In this document: positions 56,590 through 64,000 of the stretch, piece by piece | How positions within the stretch are numbered: position 1 is the first letter of the stretch | How the letters are laid out: each line of letters starts with the position of its first letter | Assembly: GCF_001418205.1 (NCBI RefSeq) | Contig: NZ_LIQF01000001.1 | Coordinates: forward strand, 216,863 to 280,862 | Direction: 5' to 3' | DNA length: 64,000 nucleotides | From: Marinomonas fungiae | GTDB lineage: Bacteria; Pseudomonadota; Gammaproteobacteria; Pseudomonadales; Marinomonadaceae | Program-made: the position numbers and the translations under genes | Notes under the pieces: generated by a model | The model's database searches: none | What the model was told of the DNA's origin: nothing | The model's input: only the letters and a program-made list of their open reading frames with translations

Positions 56590-57411
56590 ATGTTGATGAT
56601 AGTGACCTGCGTTGGACTTTGCCTTGCGTTATCTGGTGCAGCGACCCTCCGCTACTATATGTCTCTGAGAGCAACCAAAACATTAACAGTTCAAGGATTA
56701 GATGGTTTACGCCAGCTAATAGAGATTATTAAACTGATTCAGCAACACCGAGCGCTTCATGGAGGGTACATAAATGGCAACCGTGAATTTGGACAAAAAC
56801 TCACCTTGCTCGAGGCGGATTTGAATCATCGCTTTGATCAATTAGAGCAACTACAAGAGCGGTCCAAGCTACCATACGAACTTGGCACAAAGTCCCTGCA
56901 TGCGAAATGGCAACACCTTCTAAACAGATCGTTTCAATCCAGCGAACACAGCTTTGCAACGCATTCCACCTTGATTAGCCGTGCTCTTGACGGCTTATGG
57001 GAAATCGCTGACAAATTCTCTTTAACTACTAGCCAAGATGCCGAAGTGAGGAACCTAGCGAACAAAATGGTCAAAGCTTTGCCAGAATTAACAGAGTCCT
57101 TAGCCCAAATCCGAGGATTGTCTGTTCAGGTTGCCGCACGCCACGCAATCAGTGCCGATAAAAAACTTCAGCTCATGTATATCTTAGCACGCATTGATGA
57201 GCGCTTATCAACGCTCACCCCATACTTCCCCGAGCCTCATCAACAGCAACTTAAAGCGTTTTTACAGATCATTCGTAGTGGCACTGAAAACGCTAATTTA
57301 GGTGAACAAGATCCAGATTATTTGTTCAAAGAATCTACGCAGGTCATTGATAAGCTTTATGACTGTATCTTAGAAGGATTTCAAAGCATTAATCAAAAAG
57401 TTAGCGCTTAA
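56590..57411 (+). CDS. Membrane-anchored NIT-like sensor protein
   Basis: A 273-residue protein with one N-terminal hydrophobic segment (1-22) and an all-helical soluble part. The stretch IKLIQQHRALHGGYINGN (about 49-66) resembles the start of nitrate/nitrite-sensing (NIT) domains, which have an R-G-x-S/A-x-x-Y type helix. No enzymatic or signalling domain follows. It begins 1 base after the sensorless chemoreceptor stop, with AGGAGG inside the end of that gene. Its end overlaps the convergent nuclease gene by 11 bases. Confidence 0.7.
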   Translation: MLMIVTCVGLCLALSGAATLRYYMSLRATKTLTVQGLDGLRQLIEIIKLIQQHRALHGGYINGNREFGQKLTLLEADLNHRFDQLEQLQERSKLPYELGTKSLHAKWQHLLNRSFQSSEHSFATHSTLISRALDGLWEIADKFSLTTSQDAEVRNLANKMVKALPELTESLAQIRGLSVQVAARHAISADKKLQLMYILARIDERLSTLTPYFPEPHQQQLKAFLQIIRSGTENANLGEQDPDYLFKESTQVIDKLYDCILEGFQSINQKVSA

Positions 57412-58186
57412 GACGGAGTTGCGGCAAACGAATACCGATCTCTACATCCGTTCTTAAAGTCACCATTGTACGGGCAAACTGGCAATGCTCCAGTTGCCCG
57501 TCGAGCAGTTTTTGAAACTTGTCTGGATAAATGGATAAGTCTGCATAAACCTCTTCTAAACTGCATTTCTCTTTAAGGATTTCCACAGAAGATTTCGGAC
57601 CAATGCCTTTGACACCAGGAATATGGTTCGTGGTATCCCCGACCAAGGCCCAGTAATCGGGCAACAATTCAGGCTTAACTCCATATTTTTGCTCCACCCA
57701 AAAAGCGTCATAGCCAATTTTTGCAAAATAGTCATATTGCAGGATATGCGGATATTGTAACAGTTGGGTATAGCCCTTATCCGTTGAAACAATCATCGAA
57801 GGAATGTGGTGCTGGCTAGCTTTGAAGGCTAAAGTGGCAATTAAGTCATCGGCTTCCCAGCCAGTGAGTCGCAAGCAAGGCCAGCCATTGAAGCGAAACA
57901 CTTCTGCAAAGCGAGGCATGGCTTCTAGTAAACTGTCGTCCATAGGGGCTCGCCCGAGCTTATACTCTGGAAAGAGCTTATGACGCCAAGTCTTAGCTGG
58001 CGAATCGAATACGATCGCCATATATAGAGGCTCGTACTGAGCCACTAATTTTGCCAAGGCATCAATACATAGGCTTTGCGTGCGTTCAATGCGCCTGACT
58101 TCATCCGTTTCGCTCTCTAAAGCCGCATGTAAACGTCTTATCAAGTTTAAGCTATCAATGAGTAAAAGCCCGTTTTGCACTGCCAC
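57401..58186 (-). CDS. xni: Xni-like flap endonuclease (ExoIX family)
   Basis: A 261-residue protein related to the 5'-nuclease domain of DNA polymerase I. It has the N-terminal LLLIDSLNLIRR, the metal-site segment WEADDLIATLA, VSTDKGYTQLLQ, and the helix-hairpin-helix IPGVKGIGPKSSVEIL. E. coli Xni has flap endonuclease activity but lacks some acidic metal ligands. Here VSTDKGYTQLL keeps one Asp. Converges with the sensor gene. Confidence 0.92.
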   Translation of the reverse strand: MAVQNGLLLIDSLNLIRRLHAALESETDEVRRIERTQSLCIDALAKLVAQYEPLYMAIVFDSPAKTWRHKLFPEYKLGRAPMDDSLLEAMPRFAEVFRFNGWPCLRLTGWEADDLIATLAFKASQHHIPSMIVSTDKGYTQLLQYPHILQYDYFAKIGYDAFWVEQKYGVKPELLPDYWALVGDTTNHIPGVKGIGPKSSVEILKEKCSLEEVYADLSIYPDKFQKLLDGQLEHCQFARTMVTLRTDVEIGIRLPQLRLKR

Positions 58187-58289
58187 CTTCCACTTTGTGT
58201 CCTACATATAAGGCATCATTCTACGTTATTCTGAAACACAATTGGGAGTTTGCTAGCCCATGCATGACATGTTCAACAGAGGAAACGTT

Positions 58290-59543
58290 ATGGACACTAA
58301 AACAATTCTAACCAGTGCCACCGTCACAGGGTTGCTACTGACCTCCATATCAGCTTTAGCCGCACCGGAAGCCATTGTGATTGAACGCAATGGTAGCCAA
58401 GTGACCGAAAAGCTGAGTAACGCAGCAGAACTCAGCTTCACGCCTGTTGCAGGGACGATTATTCCGATTGGTAAAAATTATGCACCCTTTCAATTACCGG
58501 AACTTTATGACACTGAGCGTCGGAATTGGAGTGATCACTTAGGCCAGCCCGTTCGCGTAGAACACAAAAGCCGAGATCTATCTCTTGAGGGCACACTAGA
58601 AGCTGTAAACGACCGCTATTTCACCTTAAGTGTGAAACGCGTGTCCGCAAACTACCCATTGAATGACTTTTACTTAGTCCCATCTTTAGCGGCCTCAAAA
58701 AGTCGATCCACGCTAAACTATCAAGGCTTACTCACCTATCAAACCTCGGATATTCACTGGCAACCTGAACTGACCATGATCATTGATGATCAGGACATCA
58801 CTTTGGTGCAGCAAGCAAACATCCAAAATAACTCATCCATAGATGTGGAACTTAATTCAGCACTGCTGCACTACAACCAAAATTCTAACGTGATACGCCC
58901 GATGATGATGAAAGGTGCCATGGCCAGTGACATGTCGCTAGAACGCAGTGCGCCTGCTACGGAGTACAGCGACAGCGAAATCACTCTTGAATTGACTAAA
59001 CTGGCGCTGCCAGCGGCCTCTCAAACTTTGGTCGACTTGGGCAAAACCAACAGCCGCATCAGTAGTCGTAGCAATGTTAGTAAGGTGTACAGCTACCCTT
59101 CTTCATCCAAGCTGAACTTAAGCTTCACCCAACAAATACGCTTCGACAGCCCAAAGGATTTGATTCCTGGTGTCTATCAAACGCTTTGGCATAAAAAACC
59201 TTACTACTTGAAAGGAAATCCTGTCGCGCTGCAAGACACTCGCGAAGGAGCTGAAGTAGAAGTGATGCTCAACCGTAGCCTCGATTTAACAGGGGACATT
59301 ACTTTGTTAACGGAATCACAAAGCAAGCAAGGCCCGACTCAAACTTGGGAGCTGACACTGAAGAATCTATCGAAGCAGCCTCAAAACTACGCCATTACTC
59401 ATCGTTTAGAAGCCCCCATTCGTGAGTTATCGTTGCGTTCTCTGGAGCAAATCGATGCCCAAAGTGTTGCCTTAAAAGGCTCAATCGCCCCTAATACGAC
59501 TTACCAAATCCGCTATACAGTGGAACTTGATCAACCTAAGTAA
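58290..59543 (+). CDS. Exported DUF4139-like protein
   Basis: A 417-residue protein with a signal peptide ending in ALAA. GAGGAAACG before the ATG at 58290 selects this start over an upstream one. The segment LIPGVYQTLWHKKPYY...REGAEVEVMLNRSLDLTG resembles the DUF4139 beta-domain (mucoidy-inhibitor-like proteins); the first part is beta-rich. Role unknown. A stem-loop follows. Confidence 0.7.
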   Translation: MDTKTILTSATVTGLLLTSISALAAPEAIVIERNGSQVTEKLSNAAELSFTPVAGTIIPIGKNYAPFQLPELYDTERRNWSDHLGQPVRVEHKSRDLSLEGTLEAVNDRYFTLSVKRVSANYPLNDFYLVPSLAASKSRSTLNYQGLLTYQTSDIHWQPELTMIIDDQDITLVQQANIQNNSSIDVELNSALLHYNQNSNVIRPMMMKGAMASDMSLERSAPATEYSDSEITLELTKLALPAASQTLVDLGKTNSRISSRSNVSKVYSYPSSSKLNLSFTQQIRFDSPKDLIPGVYQTLWHKKPYYLKGNPVALQDTREGAEVEVMLNRSLDLTGDITLLTESQSKQGPTQTWELTLKNLSKQPQNYAITHRLEAPIRELSLRSLEQIDAQSVALKGSIAPNTTYQIRYTVELDQPK

Positions 59544-59562
59544 GTTCGCAACTGCCTCACAA

Positions 59563-59592
59563 AACCTAGAGTTCTAGCGAGAGCTCTAGGTT
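59563..59592 (+). terminator. Possible terminator after the DUF4139-like gene
   Basis: AACCTAGAG (59563-59571) and CTCTAGGTT (59584-59592) pair perfectly over 9 bases with a 12-base loop, but only a weak T tract follows. Confidence 0.5.
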
Positions 59593-59746
59593 CCATGTAA
59601 AATTTTTACACAATAGGTCAGGTCGTTTTTGGGAATGGGTATGATATTGTCAGTAGTCATACAAGGTATAACAAAAATGACAGTATTCAGTGTTTAGACC
59701 GTCAGGTAATATAAATTTATTTCATATCGAGGCAGAAAAGGAACCT

Positions 59747-61063
59747 ATGAAAAAGCAAATTATCGCATCGATTGTTGTCGCGGCGGTCACGTTACCCGCT
59801 GCGCAAGCAGAAACATTGAGTGAAGTCTATAATTTAGCCAAGACACATGATCCAAGCCTAAGAGCAGCTAACGCCTCTTATCGTGCAGACAAAGAACAAG
59901 TCGATGTCACCCGTGGTAACTTATACCCAAACATCAGCTTCAGTGGCAATCTAGGGTATACCAAAACAGATCCAGATAACGCTGATTCCTTCAATAACAA
60001 GCAAAACCAGCTTGCTTTAAACCTAAACTACCCAATTTATTCTCCAGCGTTGAACTACGGCGTTGATGCAGTTGAACTAACATTTAAAAGTTCAGGCGTT
60101 GAGTTTGAACAAGCTCAAGAGCAGCTTATCTTTAACACTCTGAACGATTATTTTGCCGTACTGACCGCCCAAGCGACACTGGATACGACTCGCTCACAAG
60201 TGAAAAGCTATGCCGGTCAACTTGATCGTGTGAAAAAACAATATGAAGTGGGCTTAGTGTCCATTACCGATTTACAAGACGCTCAAGCGGCTTATGATTC
60301 TATTCTAGTCACCGAGCTGGAATCTGAAGCACAACTTACCATTGCATTGGAGGCTCTTTACCAGCGTACTGGTAAAAGCATCACAAGCATTCCTCGTTTA
60401 GCGGAGAACTTCCCGATTCAAGTGGATCCCAACTTGAATGCAAGTGATTTGATTAAGCGCGCCATGGCAGCAAACAAGAATGTTCGTATTTTAGATCTGT
60501 CCGTTGAATCGGCACAGAATAACATTAACATTCAAAAAGCGAGCGGTCGCGTACCAACCGTAGCGATCACTGGCTCACTTGCCCGTACCGACAATGACTA
60601 CTCCGTGGAAACTTCATCTCGTACAGATGGCGTGACTAACACCTCTTCGATCGGTCTTGGCGTCAACATCCCCCTCTACAGTGGTGGTGCGATTAACGCT
60701 TCGATTCGTCAAGCAACCGCTAGCGCTGAAGCGGCGGTAGAAACTCGTGCTAATTCAATTCAAGACATTGAGTTGAACATTCGAAGTGCGGTACTTCGCT
60801 TGAAGACACTTGCAGCTCAGGTAAAAGCTCAGAAACAAGTTATCATCTCTTCTGAAAGCGCCCTAGAAGCGACTCAAGCAGGTTACGATGTTGGTACACG
60901 TAATATCGTCGAACTACTGGATGCGCAGTCTACTTTCTTTGATGCTAAGAATACTTACGAGCAGCTTCGCTATAGCTTCGTATTACAGCAAATCACACTG
61001 GATCAGTTAACTGGCGATTTGGATGAAGCCGACATTGCCGCGCTGAACCAATGGTTGATTTAA
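59747..61063 (+). CDS. tolC: TolC-family outer-membrane channel protein
   Basis: A 438-residue protein with a signal peptide (MKKQIIASIVVAAVTLPAAQA) and the repeated OEP coiled-coil pattern of TolC (YNLAKTHDPSLRAANASYRA; ARTDNDYSVE; GTRNIVELLDAQ). It is the channel of type I secretion or drug efflux systems. Pump and adaptor are not adjacent, as for E. coli tolC. If the LapG substrate is exported by a type I system, this could be its channel, but no evidence links them. AAGGA before the ATG. Confidence 0.93.
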   Translation: MKKQIIASIVVAAVTLPAAQAETLSEVYNLAKTHDPSLRAANASYRADKEQVDVTRGNLYPNISFSGNLGYTKTDPDNADSFNNKQNQLALNLNYPIYSPALNYGVDAVELTFKSSGVEFEQAQEQLIFNTLNDYFAVLTAQATLDTTRSQVKSYAGQLDRVKKQYEVGLVSITDLQDAQAAYDSILVTELESEAQLTIALEALYQRTGKSITSIPRLAENFPIQVDPNLNASDLIKRAMAANKNVRILDLSVESAQNNINIQKASGRVPTVAITGSLARTDNDYSVETSSRTDGVTNTSSIGLGVNIPLYSGGAINASIRQATASAEAAVETRANSIQDIELNIRSAVLRLKTLAAQVKAQKQVIISSESALEATQAGYDVGTRNIVELLDAQSTFFDAKNTYEQLRYSFVLQQITLDQLTGDLDEADIAALNQWLI

Positions 61064-61087
61064 CCCCTAAGGGCTAACTGCTACCAA

Positions 61088-61119
61088 TAAAAATGCCCAG
61101 CACTTGCTGGGCATTTTTG
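61088..61119. terminator. Terminator between tolC and the aminopeptidase
   Basis: AATGCCCAGC (61092-61101) and GCTGGGCATT (61106-61115) followed by TTTT; symmetric enough to serve both convergent genes. Confidence 0.85.
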
Positions 61120-61137
61120 TAGGATTCATGCGTCGAA

Positions 61138-62439
61138 CTACTTGGCAATCAACTGCTCACGCTTAACGAATTCCACCAAAATCTTATAAAGATTAAAGGC
61201 ATCGACACTGCCAGCCAGCTCTCGAATAGAATGCATACCGAAAGTTGGCAAACCGATATCTAAAGTTGCGACACCAATTTCCCCCGAAGTAATCGGGCCA
61301 ATAGTACTACCACAAGCCATATCACTACGGACTACGAATGTTTGAGCAGGCAGTCCTAATTCGTTAGCAATGTCTTTGTAGACTGCTGCCGTTTCGCTGT
61401 TGGTGGCATAACGCTGGTTGTTATTCACCTTAATCACTGCGCCTTGATTGATCAAAGGTGCATGCAGCTGATCATGTTTCATGGCGTAGTTAGGGTGCAA
61501 CGCATGGGCATTGTCCGCTGACACTAGCATCGAATGCTGTACCGTTTGCGTGTATTGCTCAGGCACAGGAATTAAGCGGCGCAACACATCTTCAAGGAAT
61601 GGGCCATTCGCACCACAGGCAGATAAGCTGCCGACTTCCTCGTGATCGGTACAGATCAAAAGCGTTGGTCGGCTCGAATCTGCGTGCAAAAGCGCTTGCA
61701 AGCCAACGTAACAACTCAATAGATTATCCAAGCGCGCAGCACTGATATAATCTCCATGCAAGCCGGTAATCGCCGCTTTCTGCACGTCATAAAGGCTCAA
61801 TTCAAAACTTAAAACAGATGCCACAGTCACGTCATTATGTTGACGTAAAATTTGCTCTGACAATAATTTTTCAAGTTCAAAAGTATGCTCTACGCCACAC
61901 AGAATCGGTAAGATTTCTTCCTGTGGATTCACTTTAAAACCATCCGTGTTGACGCCACGACTTAGGTGGATGGCTAAGTTTGGCACCACAGCAATTGGGT
62001 CTTTGAAATCCACCAAACGGCTTTTCAGTTCACCTGTTTCTGTCTTAAAGGTTACGCGACCAGCAATGGATAAGTCTCGGTCCAGCCAAGTATGCAACAA
62101 CACACCACCGTATACTTCAACGCCCAATTGATGATAGCCAAAGCGCTCCACATGAGCATTTGGTTTCAACTTCAAACATGGGCTATCCGTGTGTGCGCCA
62201 ATCATGCGAAAACCTTGATGGGCAAAATCAAGTGTTGGCGTGGTAAAAGCAATGATCGATGAGTCATTACGTGTGACGAAATATTTGCCTGCTTCGCTGA
62301 TCACCCACTCTTCTTGTTCATCTAATGCCTGGTAACCGGCGGCCAGTAGCTCTCGCTTCATCGTTGTTACGGCGTGAAACGGTGTGGGGGAATCATCAAG
62401 AAATGACAATAAACAATGATTAAAGCTGGCTTGATTCAT
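61138..62439 (-). CDS. apeB: M18 family aminopeptidase
   Basis: A 433-residue zinc aminopeptidase of the M18 family (aspartyl aminopeptidase-like; ApeB in Pseudomonas). Metal-binding segments RMIGAHTDSPCLKLKP near 80-95, AARLDNLLSC, and CTDHEEVGS are visible. I start at MNQASFNH (62439) because AGGAAA lies upstream and the longer frame gives no family match. It removes N-terminal residues from peptides, probably acidic ones. Confidence 0.93.
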   Translation of the reverse strand: MNQASFNHCLLSFLDDSPTPFHAVTTMKRELLAAGYQALDEQEEWVISEAGKYFVTRNDSSIIAFTTPTLDFAHQGFRMIGAHTDSPCLKLKPNAHVERFGYHQLGVEVYGGVLLHTWLDRDLSIAGRVTFKTETGELKSRLVDFKDPIAVVPNLAIHLSRGVNTDGFKVNPQEEILPILCGVEHTFELEKLLSEQILRQHNDVTVASVLSFELSLYDVQKAAITGLHGDYISAARLDNLLSCYVGLQALLHADSSRPTLLICTDHEEVGSLSACGANGPFLEDVLRRLIPVPEQYTQTVQHSMLVSADNAHALHPNYAMKHDQLHAPLINQGAVIKVNNNQRYATNSETAAVYKDIANELGLPAQTFVVRSDMACGSTIGPITSGEIGVATLDIGLPTFGMHSIRELAGSVDAFNLYKILVEFVKREQLIAK

Positions 62440-62562
62440 ATTTTCCTGCTGGGTCAATGAGATAAAAAACGACTTTTTCTCCACTGGACTGGTCTTGTCG
62501 ATACGAGTCTAATATGATTTTAAAGAATCAAAGACAAATCAGTTTAAGGGAACCAATCGCGG

Positions 62563-64000
62563 ATGATCTACAAACGCCTGTTGTTAAGTCTACTTCCAAG
62601 TATCGCGTTAGCCAGCGGTTCCGTTTCGGCGTATGAAAAACTCGAACCACCACACGATTACGACCGAGTCGCACAAGAAATCGTATCAACACTGGAAAGC
62701 GTTCACTATAACAAAACTCTGATCGACGATGAAATCTCAGAGCAAGCTTTCGATAATTACTTAGATGCGCTCGACCCGTCCCGTAGCTTCTTCCTTAAGA
62801 AGGACGTGGAAGCTCTATCTAAATATCGCGACGCATTTGACGATGCGTTACGCAATGGTAACTCACAGGTCGCTTATGACATCTACAACCTTTACTTAGA
62901 GCGCGCCGAAACGCGTCTTGAAAAGGTCTTAGCGGACATTCCTGAGATGGTGAAAGGCTTCAAGTACGATATCGATGAAAGCCTCAACGCCGATCCTGAC
63001 AAATTGGTGTGGGCAGAGACCGATGCAGAGCTAGATGATTACTGGCGCAAACGCATCAAAAATCGTGCCCTAACGCTAAAACTAAACGGCGAGTCCGAAG
63101 CAGACATTATTGATGCAATTGAACGCCGTTACAAAAGTCAGCTAAAGCAAATTGATCAAACCAACGCAGTGGATGTATTTCAAAGCTTTGCCAGCTCAGT
63201 GACAGCCGTACTTGACCCTCACACGAGTTATTTTGCACCGCGAGCGTCAGAAGCCTTTAACATCAATATGAGTTTATCTCTTGAAGGCATTGGTGCCGTG
63301 CTACAAATGGAAGACGACTACACCAAAGTCGTGCGTTTAATTCCAGGTGGTCCAGCCGAAGCACAGAATGAGCTGGCGCCAAACGACCGTATCATTGCGG
63401 TTGGCCAAGAAGGTGAGCCGATGGTCGATGTCATCGGCATGCGCTTGGACGACGTCGTCGACATGATCCGTGGCGAACGTGGCACCAATGTCATCTTGGA
63501 AATCATTCCAGCTAACAGCAATTCGCAAAACAGCAAAAAAATCACCATTACCCGTGAGAAAGTAAAGCTTGAAGATCAGTCGGCGCAAAAGAAAATTGTT
63601 GAAGTAAAACGTGGCGAGGAAACCTTTAAGGTAGGCATCATCGAGCTACCAACTTTCTACTCTGACTTTGCAGCTATTCAACGTGGCGATCGTGACTATA
63701 AAAGCTCTACCCGTGATACCAAAAAGCTTATTGAAGAACTGCAAGAAGAAGGCATCACTGCCTTAATTCTAGATCTTCGTAATAACGGCGGCGGCTCATT
63801 GCAAGAAGCCAACTCCTTGACAGGCCTGTTTATTCCTGCTGGCCCGGTCGTGCAAATTCGCGATGCTTCTGGCCGTGTCAGTATTCTGGGCGATCAAGAT
63901 CGTGAAGTAGCCTACAGCGGCCCTATGGCGGTAATGGTGAACCGCATGAGTGCTTCAGCGTCTGAGATCGTTGCGGGTGCACTGAAGGATTACGGTCGTG
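62563..64000 (+). CDS. prc: Tail-specific periplasmic protease (cut by window edge)
   Basis: Prc/Tsp is an S41 serine protease that degrades ssrA-tagged and other periplasmic proteins and trims penicillin-binding protein 3. The visible 479 residues include a signal peptide (ending VSA), the Prc N-terminal helical domain, a PDZ domain (LIPGGPAEAQNELAPNDRI) and the catalytic Ser in MSASASEIVAG. The catalytic Lys of the family lies beyond the right edge. ATG at 62563. Confidence 0.95.
   Translation, partial: MIYKRLLLSLLPSIALASGSVSAYEKLEPPHDYDRVAQEIVSTLESVHYNKTLIDDEISEQAFDNYLDALDPSRSFFLKKDVEALSKYRDAFDDALRNGNSQVAYDIYNLYLERAETRLEKVLADIPEMVKGFKYDIDESLNADPDKLVWAETDAELDDYWRKRIKNRALTLKLNGESEADIIDAIERRYKSQLKQIDQTNAVDVFQSFASSVTAVLDPHTSYFAPRASEAFNINMSLSLEGIGAVLQMEDDYTKVVRLIPGGPAEAQNELAPNDRIIAVGQEGEPMVDVIGMRLDDVVDMIRGERGTNVILEIIPANSNSQNSKKITITREKVKLEDQSAQKKIVEVKRGEETFKVGIIELPTFYSDFAAIQRGDRDYKSSTRDTKKLIEELQEEGITALILDLRNNGGGSLQEANSLTGLFIPAGPVVQIRDASGRVSILGDQDREVAYSGPMAVMVNRMSASASEIVAGALKDYGR

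Noticed and set aside
59563-59592. Inverted repeat as an insertion-sequence end or attachment site
   Set aside because: Only 9 bases per arm, no transposase or direct repeats nearby, and placed just after a stop codon, so a terminator-like stem is more likely.

Overview
The window looks like the chromosome of a marine gammaproteobacterium of the Oceanospirillales type, closest in character to Marinomonas. Evidence is the moderate GC content, the housekeeping gene orders shared with Pseudomonas (proA-nadD-rsfS-rlmH-mrdA-rodA-mltB-rlpA-dacA-ybeD-lipB-lipA and gyrA-serC-pheA-tyrA/aroA-cmk-rpsA), and the FabV, LapD/LapG and TyrA-AroA fusion types. I saw no insertion sequence, prophage, CRISPR array, rRNA or tRNA gene. 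This is a core-genome stretch with small lineage-specific pieces.

Layout. 1-1090: 5' part of an acidic, Glu/Pro-repeat protein that runs off the left edge (FtsY-type N-terminus is the best guess). 1207-1557: a small conserved protein. 1577-5875: a tight minus-strand unit, pdxJ - DTW protein - DUF1244 - lapG - lapD, linking vitamin B6 synthesis to the c-di-GMP-controlled adhesin-release switch. 6007-8638: a glycosylase-like protein, a DsbA/FrnE-like oxidoreductase, then iron storage (bfd facing two bacterioferritin genes). 8715-10985: parC. 11174-12728: a cupin-like protein and an ABM-GNAT fusion. 12790-12962: an orphan terminator suggesting a small RNA. 13040-23918: lipoate, cell-wall elongation and proA cluster. 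24051-25029: trmO plus a small gene. 25172-34937: gyrA-to-rpsA aromatic/serine cluster. 35273-39656: ubiG, an SDR, and a pitrilysin-like protease. 39666-44141: periplasmic unknown, fabV, glycosyltransferase, two small Cys-rich proteins, a YebC/YeeN protein. 44399-49403: SulP transporter, BaeSR-like two-component pair, AEC transporter. 49498-50920: iron-responsive AraC-type regulator plus flavodoxin. 51139-57411: DUF3301 protein, a classical chemoreceptor, gltX, and a two-gene chemoreceptor. 57401-64000: Xni-like nuclease, DUF4139-like protein, TolC-family protein, M18 aminopeptidase and the 5' part of the tail-specific protease.

The points most worth a second look are: (1) the EPSP-synthase half of the TyrA-AroA fusion, which has lost several residues needed for catalysis; (2) an adjacent pair in which a sensorless chemoreceptor is followed by a membrane-anchored NIT-like sensor protein, apparently a split receptor; (3) two bacterioferritin subunits with complementary losses (one keeps the ferroxidase ligands, the other the haem methionine); (4) a hairpin that buries the start codon of the pitrilysin-like protease; (5) a probable small RNA before lipA. 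All identifications come from reading the sequence and remembered family features; no search was run.
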